Below the pieces are notes generated by a model, which was not told the DNA's origin, did no database searches, and saw nothing but the letters and a program-made list of their open reading frames with translations. A stretch of 64,000 nt of DNA from Gabonibacter massiliensis (GTDB taxonomy: Bacteria; Bacteroidota; Bacteroidia; Bacteroidales; Marinifilaceae), in assembly GCA_001487125.1 (NCBI GenBank), contig LN913013.1, forward strand, positions 124,001 through 188,000, read 5' to 3'. Within the stretch, counting starts at the first letter, position 1, and every line of letters starts with the position of its first letter. Made by a program: the position numbers and the translations under genes. This document shows, one piece after another, positions 55,020 through 62,973 of this stretch.

Positions 55020-56192
55020 ATGGGATACGTAGCTTCTTTGGATATGGGGTCGGAGACCATGGTGATGGCTTTGGCAGAGAAAACCGGGGATGATTGTCGT
55101 CTTGTAGGTGTCATGAGTGTTGCGTCTCAAGGCATAAAACGGGGAAAGATAATTGATAAACTCAGGGCCAAAGCTTGCATACAGCAATTGTTGGATGGAT
55201 TCGAAAGCGAACATTCCGTGCATATTGATTCTTTGAACCTTGCGCTTTCGGGGAGTTGGGTGAAAGTGTTGGAGGATAGGGAAAGTTTAAAATATGCCAA
55301 GTCGCAGGGGGTGACCCAGCATGATTTGGTTGAGTTGGAGAAGAGGTGTAGGAATACTTTGGAGAATGGAAACGAGGTCGTTGTGGATGTCGTTCCGATG
55401 GCTTATTTTATAGATAAGGAGGTCGTAAACGATCCGGTCGGATATTCGGCACGTCGTTTGGACGTACGTTATCAGGTTTTCATTCTATCGAAGGAGATGT
55501 TAGAGGAGTTGAAAATATTATTCTCGAGTATAGGTGTCGAACATTTGGAAATTTATTCGGTCGTTCGGGCCGTGACGAGTGCTTTGGTGACCAAGCCAGG
55601 AGAGAATCAGAATTTTGCCCTTGTCGATTTAGGAGCCGAATGTACGAAAATCGTTGTATTCCAGAATGGAATGGTTTTGTTTTATTCGGAATTGCCGTTA
55701 GGATGCCGTACGATCGAATCGGATTTGAATGTGGCTTTTTCTATTCGGGATCTCGAAAAGGCTAAAAAATTAAAACATGAATACGGAATGGCTCTTCGGG
55801 CCGAATGCAAGAATCGAAAAGTTATTATTCCCGAAACAAAATATTGTATAGAGAGTCATAATTTGGCTTACGTGGAACAGTGTCGTTTGGAAGAGATTTT
55901 AGAAGGGGCCATATTCCAAATGCAGCAGAGCGGTTGTTACGAAGATCTCGATGAAGGAGTCTTATTGACCGGAGGTGGAAGCCGTGTTGTCGGTGTGGAT
56001 ACCTTATTATCGAAATTGTCGGGTCATAGCGTGGGAGTTGCCCGGGCCGTAAATGTGTCGTCGGAAAAAGGTGCTTTATTGAAGACACCGGAGTATTTAA
56101 CGGCATTGGGTTTGCTGCGATGCGAGCGGAAAGAACAGAAAAAGTCCGGAAGTCGGATGAAGAGGTGGTTCGGAGAACTTTTTAATGATTAA
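55020..56192 (+). CDS. ftsA: Cell division actin-like protein FtsA
   Basis: A 390-residue actin-fold ATPase. Phosphate 1 motif is SLDMGSETMVMALAEK, phosphate 2 is FALVDLGAECTKIVVF, and the adenosine motif is GVLLTGGGSRVVGVDTLL. The C-terminus has a basic amphipathic tail (SGSRMKRWFGELF) that fits membrane attachment. The glycines of the phosphate 1 loop are less canonical than in proteobacterial FtsA. The end overlaps the start of the first ftsZ by 8 bases. Confidence 0.92.
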   Translation: MGYVASLDMGSETMVMALAEKTGDDCRLVGVMSVASQGIKRGKIIDKLRAKACIQQLLDGFESEHSVHIDSLNLALSGSWVKVLEDRESLKYAKSQGVTQHDLVELEKRCRNTLENGNEVVVDVVPMAYFIDKEVVNDPVGYSARRLDVRYQVFILSKEMLEELKILFSSIGVEHLEIYSVVRAVTSALVTKPGENQNFALVDLGAECTKIVVFQNGMVLFYSELPLGCRTIESDLNVAFSIRDLEKAKKLKHEYGMALRAECKNRKVIIPETKYCIESHNLAYVEQCRLEEILEGAIFQMQQSGCYEDLDEGVLLTGGGSRVVGVDTLLSKLSGHSVGVARAVNVSSEKGALLKTPEYLTALGLLRCERKEQKKSGSRMKRWFGELFND

Positions 56193-57534
56193 CGAATTAA
56201 TGGTTTCAGTTATGTTTAGTGAAGGTACTTTGCTGGAGTTAAATGCCCCGATACAGGAGGAGTCGATCATCAAGGTGTTCGGAGTGGGAGGAGGCGGGAG
56301 TAATGCCGTGAATCACATGTGCAGACAAGGAATTCGAGGTGTCGAATTTGTTATTTGTAACACGGATATACAAGCCTTGCGGATTAGTCCTGTCAAGAAC
56401 CGGATACAGATCGGAAAGGAGTTGACTGAAGGCCGGGGAGCCGGAAGTTTGCCGGAACGCGGACGCCAGTCGGCAGAGGAGAGCTTGGATTACATAAAGA
56501 CGATTCTCGAGCGTAATACAAAGATGATTTTTATTACAGCCGGCATGGGAGGAGGTACCGGAACGGGAGCAGCTCCCATTATTGCCAGACAGGCCAAAGA
56601 ATTAGGGATATTGACCATTGGAATCGTTACGATACCTTTTAATTTTGAAGGAAAAAGGAGGGTTGAACAGGCTATGGCCGGGGTGGATGAATTGGTAGAA
56701 TACGTGGACGCCTTACTGATTATCTGTAATGAGAAATTACGCGATATGTATGGGGATTTGAAGTTGTCCAAAGCTTTTGAAATGGCTGATAATGTTTTGA
56801 CTATTGCAGCTAAGAGCATAGCTGAAATCATCACGCTAAAGGGTTTTGTTAATGTCGATTTTGCTGATGTGGAAGTGGTCATGAGAAATAGCGGGGTGGC
56901 GTTGATGGGGGCCGGGGAAGCGGAAGGTGAGAATCGGGCATTGGATGCCGTCAAAATGGCTTTGGAATCTCCTCTATTGAATAGTAATGATATACGGGGA
57001 GCCTCCAATATATTGTTGAATATGTTATACGGGGACAAGGAGATCACGATGGATGAGATCACTTTGATAACCGATTACCTGAAAGAGTTGGTCGGTTACG
57101 ATGTTAATGTAATTTGGGGAGCCGGAAAGGATGATTCGTTAGGAGACGAATTACGTGTGGCGGTTATAGCTACCGGTTTTAATGGTGTTCCTGTGGATAC
57201 GAAGCGTTCGCCTATCTCTTTTAAGGTAGAGGAGATAGAAGACCTTGAGTTGAAGGTGGTAGATCCGAAGAAGTTGGAGGAAGAAGAGCGACAGCGTAAA
57301 CAGAAGCAGGAGGAGAACCGGCTTCGACGTTTGCAACGGGAGCGACAACGAAGAGAGATGGAAGCTATAGAAAAAGAGGAGGAGAAAGATTTCGAGGAAG
57401 AAGTTCGGGAAAAACAGCGTCCGGATCGAAACCGGAAGCGGGGCATAAACGAGGTTCCCGATGTGGACAGTTGGTTTAAACGTAAACTCGGAACAATGTT
57501 TAGTGAAGATATGAGTAGAGATACTGAATTGTAA
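56185..57534 (+). CDS. ftsZ: Cell division GTPase FtsZ, first copy
   Basis: A 449-residue tubulin-like GTPase. ATG at 56185 overlaps ftsA; ATG at 56200 or 56212 are possible. Markers are VFGVGGGGSNAVNHM, NTDIQAL, the signature GMGGGTGTGAAPIIA, IVTIPFNFEGKRR and the T7 loop NVDFADVEVVM. The segment usually reading NPEVG is SLPERG here. The globular part ends near residue 345 and is followed by a highly charged, probably helical linker (KKLEEEERQRKQKQEENR) and a C-terminal tail VPDVDSWFKRKLG that resembles the conserved FtsA/ZipA-binding peptide. A second ftsZ follows after 6 bases. Confidence 0.94.
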   Translation: MINELMVSVMFSEGTLLELNAPIQEESIIKVFGVGGGGSNAVNHMCRQGIRGVEFVICNTDIQALRISPVKNRIQIGKELTEGRGAGSLPERGRQSAEESLDYIKTILERNTKMIFITAGMGGGTGTGAAPIIARQAKELGILTIGIVTIPFNFEGKRRVEQAMAGVDELVEYVDALLIICNEKLRDMYGDLKLSKAFEMADNVLTIAAKSIAEIITLKGFVNVDFADVEVVMRNSGVALMGAGEAEGENRALDAVKMALESPLLNSNDIRGASNILLNMLYGDKEITMDEITLITDYLKELVGYDVNVIWGAGKDDSLGDELRVAVIATGFNGVPVDTKRSPISFKVEEIEDLELKVVDPKKLEEEERQRKQKQEENRLRRLQRERQRREMEAIEKEEEKDFEEEVREKQRPDRNRKRGINEVPDVDSWFKRKLGTMFSEDMSRDTEL

Positions 57535-57540
57535 TAGCGG

Positions 57541-58755
57541 ATGATCATGGTAGATGGATTGATAAATTTTAACCAGAACGAAATTTCCCCTACGATTATT
57601 AAGGTAATCGGAGTAGGTGGCGGAGGCGGTAATGCCGTCGAATACATGCATAAACAAGGGATTTGCGATGTAGATTTCGTGTTGTGTAATACCGATTATC
57701 AGATATTGGAACATAGTCAGGTTCCCATAAAGATTCAGTTGGGCAGAGCTTTGACGGAAGGCCGTGGGGCTGGAAACCGTCCGGAAGTGGGAGAGGCTGC
57801 TGCCAATGAAAGTTTTAAGGAGATAGAAGAGTTATTGCGAAACAGCACGAAAATGGTGTTCATTACGGCAGCTATGGGGGGGGGGACCGGAACGGGAGCA
57901 GCTCCGGTAATTGCCAAGGTTGCCAAGGAGATGGGGATTCTTACCGTGGGGATCGTTACCATCCCTTCCCGTTTTGAGGGCCCGAAACGTTTGGAGCAAG
58001 CAAGGGAAGGAGTACGGAGGCTGAAGGGCTATGTGGATTCGTTAATCATTATCGATAATGAAAAGATTCAGCGGATTTATGGTTCGCAAACTTTGTCAAC
58101 AGCCTTTGCCAAGGCTAATGATGTATTGAATACGGCCGTAAAGGGTATAGCTGAAATCATCACTTTGCCGGGGTATATAAACGTGGATTTTGCCGATGTG
58201 AGAACTGTTATGACCGATAGCGGTATCGCTATCATGGGGGCGGCAAAGGCTTCGGGAGAAGACCGGGCCAAAAGGGTTATTGTCGATGCTTTAAACAGCC
58301 CTTTGTTGAATAAGAGTGATATTTTGGGAGCCAGTAATATCTTGTTGAATATTACTTCCGGTACGGATGAAATTACAATGGATGAGATGAGCGAGATAAC
58401 ATCCTATATTATTAAGGAAGTAGGAGATAATGCCGCTGTCATTTGGGGGGTCGGTACGGATGAATCTTTGGGAGATTCCATATCCGTAACGATAATTGCC
58501 ACCGGTTTTTCTACCACTGATGTGGAAAATACCTTTACCGCACCTATCAAAGGAGGGATACCCGTAACAATGTCGGAAACGGAAGAAGATCCGGAACGGA
58601 TGAGGAAAATAAAGGATGGCGTGAAGGATTACGTGCAGGTCATATTGAAGGAATCGGATGTGATTTTGCAACCGGACCTGCCGCAAGAGAAGATAAAAGA
58701 ATTGGAAACGACTCCGGCGTATACTCGGAGACAAATAAAAATAGATAGAATATGA
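57541..58755 (+). CDS. ftsZ: Cell division GTPase FtsZ, second copy
   Basis: A 404-residue FtsZ paralogue. Markers are VIGVGGGGGNAVEYM, NTDYQIL, GAGNRPEVGEAAANES, signature AMGGGTGTGAAPVIA, IVTIPSRFEGPKR and the T7 loop NVDFADVRTVM, identical to canonical FtsZ, so the catalytic site looks complete. The linker is short and not coiled, and the tail TPAYTRRQIKI resembles Bacteroidetes FtsZ C-terminal peptides. It differs from the first copy throughout, so this is an old duplication or acquisition. A run of ten G lies in the signature codons (57876-57885). It is 6 bases downstream of the first ftsZ and ends the dcw run. Confidence 0.94.
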   Translation: MIMVDGLINFNQNEISPTIIKVIGVGGGGGNAVEYMHKQGICDVDFVLCNTDYQILEHSQVPIKIQLGRALTEGRGAGNRPEVGEAAANESFKEIEELLRNSTKMVFITAAMGGGTGTGAAPVIAKVAKEMGILTVGIVTIPSRFEGPKRLEQAREGVRRLKGYVDSLIIIDNEKIQRIYGSQTLSTAFAKANDVLNTAVKGIAEIITLPGYINVDFADVRTVMTDSGIAIMGAAKASGEDRAKRVIVDALNSPLLNKSDILGASNILLNITSGTDEITMDEMSEITSYIIKEVGDNAAVIWGVGTDESLGDSISVTIIATGFSTTDVENTFTAPIKGGIPVTMSETEEDPERMRKIKDGVKDYVQVILKESDVILQPDLPQEKIKELETTPAYTRRQIKIDRI

Positions 58756-58846
58756 TGCGGAAAAATAATCGTAATTTGTTGTTTGTGATTGGAGATTATG
58801 GACAAAGGATTACAAGTGGCATCATGGAATTAATTTAATTACATTA

Positions 58847-60676
58847 ATGGAAAAATTTAGAGAATTAGGTTTAGACGGGGAAATTCTTAAGGGAATTGCA
58901 GATTTAGGTTTTGAAACACCGAGTCCTGTACAAGAGAAGACGATCCCTGTAATTTTGGGCGAAGAAAATGATTTAGTAGTTTTAGCCCAGACTGGAACGG
59001 GGAAAACAGCAGCATTCGGATTGCCTTTATTGCAAAAAATCGAGCCGGAATGGAAAAACACCCAGGTCCTGGTTTTGAGTCCTACGCGAGAATTGTGTGT
59101 GCAGATCGGAAATGATTTAAAAAACTACTCCAAATATCGTAAGGATATTCGAATCGCTTGCGTTTACGGGGGTACGGATATCCGCAGGCAGATCAAAGAG
59201 ATTGAACGGGGCGTTCATGTTATCGTGGCTACACCGGGAAGGTTGGTAGACTTGTTAAAACGGAAGGTTGTAGATATCGAATCCGTGGTTGCCGTAGTTT
59301 TGGATGAGGCGGACGAGATGTTGAATATGGGCTTTCAGGAAGACCTGAATTTTATTCTGGAGGAGACTCCTAAGGATAAGAATACTTATCTGTTTTCGGC
59401 GACAATGCCGAAGGAGGTAGAGCGGATTGCTAAAAATTATTTGATCAATCCGAAAGAGATAGCCGTAGGCAAGAAAAACCAGGGAGCTGATACGGTCTCG
59501 CATCACTATTATATGGTGAGGGCGAAGGATTGTTATGAAACATTACGTCGGGTAATCGACTGTGCCCCTGATATGTATGCCATTATTTTCACGCGGACTA
59601 AAAATGATGCAAGTGAGATAGCCAAACATTTACAGCGGGACGGGATCGATTGCGATGCTTTGCACGGAGACCTGAGCCAGGCTCAACGTGATAACGTGAT
59701 GTCCGCTTTTCGTTCCAAAAGACTGAAAGTGTTAGTCGCTACGGATGTGGCTGCCAGGGGATTGGACGTGGATTGTCTGACCCATGTTATTAATTACAAT
59801 TTGCCCGATGATGTCGAAAGTTATACTCACCGGAGCGGTAGAACGGGGCGTGCGGGAAAAGAGGGTATCTCTATTGCTATCATTCACTCCAAGGAGAAGG
59901 GTAAGTTGCGTCGTATCGAAAACATGTTGAAGAAAACGTTCGTTTATCAACAGGTTCCCGGGGGAGATCAGATTTGTAAAGCTCAATTAGCCTATTATGC
60001 CGATCAGATACTTGCGGCAGAGCAACAGGATAACCTGGAGAATTTCGAGCAGACCGTGTTTGATAAATTTGCCGATTATACGAAGGAGGAGTTGATTCAG
60101 CATTTGGTCTCTTTCGAGTTCGGTAAATTGTTGAAGAAGTATAAAAATACGGAGGATCTTAACCTGACGGAAAAAGAGCGTAGTGAACGCGGAGGACGGG
60201 AAGGAAGAGGCGAACGCCGGGGACGTGGCGGTGACACAGTCTTTAGTGCTTTTTCGTTGAATATTGGTCGGGAAGACGGATTAACTCCTAAAGATCTGAT
60301 GGCCTTGATTAATAAGCATTCGCGTCGTAGAGGAGTGGAAGTAGGAGGAATCCGGATTTACGATACGGATACGAAGTTTGAAATCGACGAGGAGAGTGCT
60401 GCGGATTTCGCATCGGATTTCAGTAGGGCGATATTCAATGGAATTCCTTTAACCATCAGAGCGATATCCAATCGCGGCCAAAGTAGCCGTGGGAGAGGTG
60501 GTGATAGGGATAGAGGGGGAAGCCGGGGTGGCCGTAGCGGAAGATCCGGAAGAGATCGTTTTGAACGTAGGGATAGCGGAAAACGTGAGAAGGAGGTAGA
60601 GGGGAAACGGCGAGGGAAACCAGGAAGTAATCCGAAGAAACCGAGGAATTTCAGACGTTCTTCTGCGGGAAATTAA
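58847..60676 (+). CDS. DEAD-box RNA helicase, DbpA/CsdA-like
   Basis: A 609-residue ATP-dependent helicase. Markers are PSPVQEKTIPVIL (Q motif), AQTGTGKTAAFGLPLL (motif I), PTRELCVQIG, VLDEADEMLNMGF, FSATMPKEV, VATDVAARGLDVDCL and HRSGRTGRAGKEG. A dimerisation and DbpA-type RNA-binding domain follows (about residues 460-540, SLNIGREDGLTPKDLMALIN), then an arginine/glycine-rich tail (SRGRGGDRDRGGSRGGRSGR) common in Bacteroidetes cold-shock helicases. Possible roles are ribosome assembly or mRNA unwinding. Confidence 0.94.
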   Translation: MEKFRELGLDGEILKGIADLGFETPSPVQEKTIPVILGEENDLVVLAQTGTGKTAAFGLPLLQKIEPEWKNTQVLVLSPTRELCVQIGNDLKNYSKYRKDIRIACVYGGTDIRRQIKEIERGVHVIVATPGRLVDLLKRKVVDIESVVAVVLDEADEMLNMGFQEDLNFILEETPKDKNTYLFSATMPKEVERIAKNYLINPKEIAVGKKNQGADTVSHHYYMVRAKDCYETLRRVIDCAPDMYAIIFTRTKNDASEIAKHLQRDGIDCDALHGDLSQAQRDNVMSAFRSKRLKVLVATDVAARGLDVDCLTHVINYNLPDDVESYTHRSGRTGRAGKEGISIAIIHSKEKGKLRRIENMLKKTFVYQQVPGGDQICKAQLAYYADQILAAEQQDNLENFEQTVFDKFADYTKEELIQHLVSFEFGKLLKKYKNTEDLNLTEKERSERGGREGRGERRGRGGDTVFSAFSLNIGREDGLTPKDLMALINKHSRRRGVEVGGIRIYDTDTKFEIDEESAADFASDFSRAIFNGIPLTIRAISNRGQSSRGRGGDRDRGGSRGGRSGRSGRDRFERRDSGKREKEVEGKRRGKPGSNPKKPRNFRRSSAGN

Positions 60677-60710
60677 TAAAAACAAGCGTTTTTGTTTTAT
60701 ATAGAAAAAG

Positions 60711-60750
60711 AGAGAGCTGGAAATTTATTTTATGGACGGCTCTTTTTTTG
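60711..60750 (+). terminator. Probable terminator after helicase gene
   Basis: AGAGC / GCTCT (60713-60717 with 60739-60743) with a 21-nt loop and TTTTTTT. The long loop lowers confidence; the U-run is strong. Confidence 0.55.
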
Positions 60751-60758
60751 TATTTTTG
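60751..60758 (+). promoter_or_regulatory. -7 promoter element of engB
   Basis: TATTTTTG is an exact TAnnTTTG match 20 bases before the ATG at 60779, immediately after the helicase terminator. Confidence 0.5.
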
Positions 60759-60778
60759 AAAGTCTAAAATAAAAGATT

Positions 60779-61384
60779 ATGGAAGTATATAACGCAAAAT
60801 TTGTAATGAGTAATACGGAGGTGGATAAATGCCCCGTTCCTGATAAGCATGAATATGCTTTTATCGGTCGATCTAATGTGGGAAAATCTTCTTTAATCAA
60901 TATGCTTACAAACCATAGTAAGTTGGCCAAAACTTCCGGTACTCCCGGGAAAACACAGTTGATCAATCATTTTCTGATTAATAATGAATGGTACTTGGTC
61001 GATCTACCGGGATACGGTTACGCGAAAGCTGCAAAATCGGTACGGAACAAGTTTGAACCTATGATTAAAAACTATATTCTGAAACGGGAAAATATGGTTT
61101 GTCTGTTTGTTTTGATCGACAGTCGTCATGAACCTCAAAAGATTGATTTGGAGTTTATGGCTTGGTTGGGAGAGAATGGGGTTCCTTTTGTTATGGTATT
61201 TACGAAGGCCGATAAATTAAACGTAACCCGCCAGAAAACTTGCATAGAGGAATACGGAAAAATCATGTCCGAACAATGGGAGAGTCTGCCTAAGGCTTTT
61301 TTGACTTCGTCGGAAAAGGGGATCGGTCGCATGGAAATTTTGGATTACATCGAAGAATTGAATAAAACGGTAGAGTTGGAATAA
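60779..61384 (+). CDS. engB: ribosome biogenesis GTPase EngB (YsxC/YihA)
   Basis: A 201-residue TrmE-Era-EngA-like GTPase. G1 is [15 protein letters not shown]2 region [14 protein letters not shown]3 [11 protein letters not shown]4 TKADK and G5 TSSEKGIG. It functions in assembly of the large ribosomal subunit. xseA begins 4 bases downstream. Confidence 0.96.
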   Translation: MEVYNAKFVMSNTEVDKCPVPDKHEYAFIGRSNVGKSSLINMLTNHSKLAKTSGTPGKTQLINHFLINNEWYLVDLPGYGYAKAAKSVRNKFEPMIKNYILKRENMVCLFVLIDSRHEPQKIDLEFMAWLGENGVPFVMVFTKADKLNVTRQKTCIEEYGKIMSEQWESLPKAFLTSSEKGIGRMEILDYIEELNKTVELE

Positions 61385-61388
61385 AGAG

Positions 61389-62789
61389 ATGATGGAACCT
61401 ATAGGGCTATATCAGCTGAATAATTTGGTGAAACAGACTTTGAAGGAGAGTTTCACCGAGGGGATATTGATTGTGGCGGAAATTGCTGATATCAAAGAGA
61501 ATCGTTCGGGACATTGTTACATCGAGTTGGTGGAGAAACGGGAAGAGGATGATGCGATTATCGCCACGGCCAGGGCGACGATTTGGGCATTCACGTATCG
61601 TTTGTTAAAACCTTATTTTGAAACGACCACGGGAAAATCTTTACAACGGGGAATGAAAGTGTTGGTTCGTGTGGAGGTCGTGTTTCATGAAGTTTATGGT
61701 TATTCTTTGAACATTCGCGATATAGATCCTACCTTTACCATAGGAGATGTGGAGCGGAAACGAAAAGAGATACTGGATCGCTTGGAACAGGAAGGAGTTA
61801 TCCATATGAACCGGGAATTGGAACTCTCTCCCTTACCTAAAGTTATTGCCGTTATATCTTCTCCGACAGCCGCCGGATATGGAGATTTCGTAGATCAGTT
61901 GCATCGGAATCCTTTCGGTTATGCTTTCCATACGAAGTTATTCCCGGCAGTGATGCAGGGAGAAAATACGACAGCGTCTGTGATTGCGGCTTTGGAACGG
62001 GTATATGAATACGACTCTTTGTTCGATGTGGTCGTGATTATTCGGGGAGGAGGTTCTCAAACCGATTTGGGGAGTTTTGATTCTTACGAATTGGCGGCAA
62101 ACGTGGCTCAGTTTCCGCTACCTGTTATTGCCGGAATCGGTCACGAACAGGATGAGACAATTGTAGATAGGGTCGCTTTTAAGAGCGTGAAAACTCCGAC
62201 AGCAGCAGCAGCCTTTTTGATTGAGCAGTTTCAGGCAAGGGAAGCTGGAATAGAAGATTTGCGGGAACGATGGAGGATGAATGTAAATCGACGGTTGGCC
62301 GAGGAGAAAAATAAACAATACGTATTGGTCTCCAATTTCAGGCAGTTTACCCGTGCTCTTTTGGATAACCGGAAAAATAGCCTGGTATTTCAGTTACAAA
62401 AGGCAGAACATCGTTCAAAGTTGTTTATCCGGAATCAACTGGGCGGATTCGAGCAATGGAAAACACGTGCGGAAGGAAAGGTGCGGTTGAGTTTAGGGCG
62501 TCAGACCATGTTGCTGGAGAATTACGGTAGGCAGTTGGAACAACGAGTGAGCAATTGCTTTTCTTATCAAAACCATCGTTTGGAGATGGCAGAGGCCCAA
62601 ACGAGGTATATGAATCCGAAAAATGTATTGAAACGCGGGTTTTCGATTACCCGGATAAATGGAAAATCAGTGAGAGACATTACCGGTTTACAAGCGGGAG
62701 ATGTGATCGAGACGGAATTGTATCATGGTAAAATAACGAGCGAAATAAAAAACAAAAAAGAAGAGTATGGAAGAGAAATTGAACTATAA
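61389..62789 (+). CDS. xseA: exodeoxyribonuclease VII large subunit
   Basis: A 466-residue protein with an N-terminal OB fold (IGLYQLNNLVKQTLKES, GHCYIELVEK) and the catalytic core (VISSPTAAGYGDFVDQL, IIRGGGSQTDLGSFDSYELA, ITGIGHE-like IAGIGHEQDETIVDRVA, KTPTAAAAFLIEQF). The C-terminal coiled region and LKRGFSITRINGK are standard. Its reading frame overlaps xseB by 23 bases. Confidence 0.96.
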   Translation: MMEPIGLYQLNNLVKQTLKESFTEGILIVAEIADIKENRSGHCYIELVEKREEDDAIIATARATIWAFTYRLLKPYFETTTGKSLQRGMKVLVRVEVVFHEVYGYSLNIRDIDPTFTIGDVERKRKEILDRLEQEGVIHMNRELELSPLPKVIAVISSPTAAGYGDFVDQLHRNPFGYAFHTKLFPAVMQGENTTASVIAALERVYEYDSLFDVVVIIRGGGSQTDLGSFDSYELAANVAQFPLPVIAGIGHEQDETIVDRVAFKSVKTPTAAAAFLIEQFQAREAGIEDLRERWRMNVNRRLAEEKNKQYVLVSNFRQFTRALLDNRKNSLVFQLQKAEHRSKLFIRNQLGGFEQWKTRAEGKVRLSLGRQTMLLENYGRQLEQRVSNCFSYQNHRLEMAEAQTRYMNPKNVLKRGFSITRINGKSVRDITGLQAGDVIETELYHGKITSEIKNKKEEYGREIEL

Positions 62790-62964
62790 AATGGCTATGG
62801 CCGAGATTGAAAGTATTGTCAGTAAGTTGGAAGATAATAAATTAGATATAGATGAATTGGGAGAGAAGGTGAAGCGGGTTTCCCAACTGATTGCTTTTTG
62901 TAAAGCTAAGTTGCACGAGACGGAGGAGGAGGTAGAGAATATTTTGAAATCAATGGAAGTTTGA
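62767..62964 (+). CDS. xseB: exodeoxyribonuclease VII small subunit
   Basis: A 65-residue helical protein: LNYKMAMAEIESIVSKLEDN then ELGEKVKRVSQLIAFCKAKL. This is the XseB pattern. It forms the XseA-XseB nuclease complex. The overlap with xseA supports coupled expression. Confidence 0.93.
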   Translation: MEEKLNYKMAMAEIESIVSKLEDNKLDIDELGEKVKRVSQLIAFCKAKLHETEEEVENILKSMEV

Positions 62965-62973
62965 ATTTTTGGG

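Noticed and set aside
56490-57062. Long open frames on the minus strand opposite ftsZ (also 57096-57714)
   Set aside because: They are mirror frames of strongly coding DNA, with Ser/Ile-rich low-quality translations and no start context. The plus-strand ftsZ genes explain the sequence.
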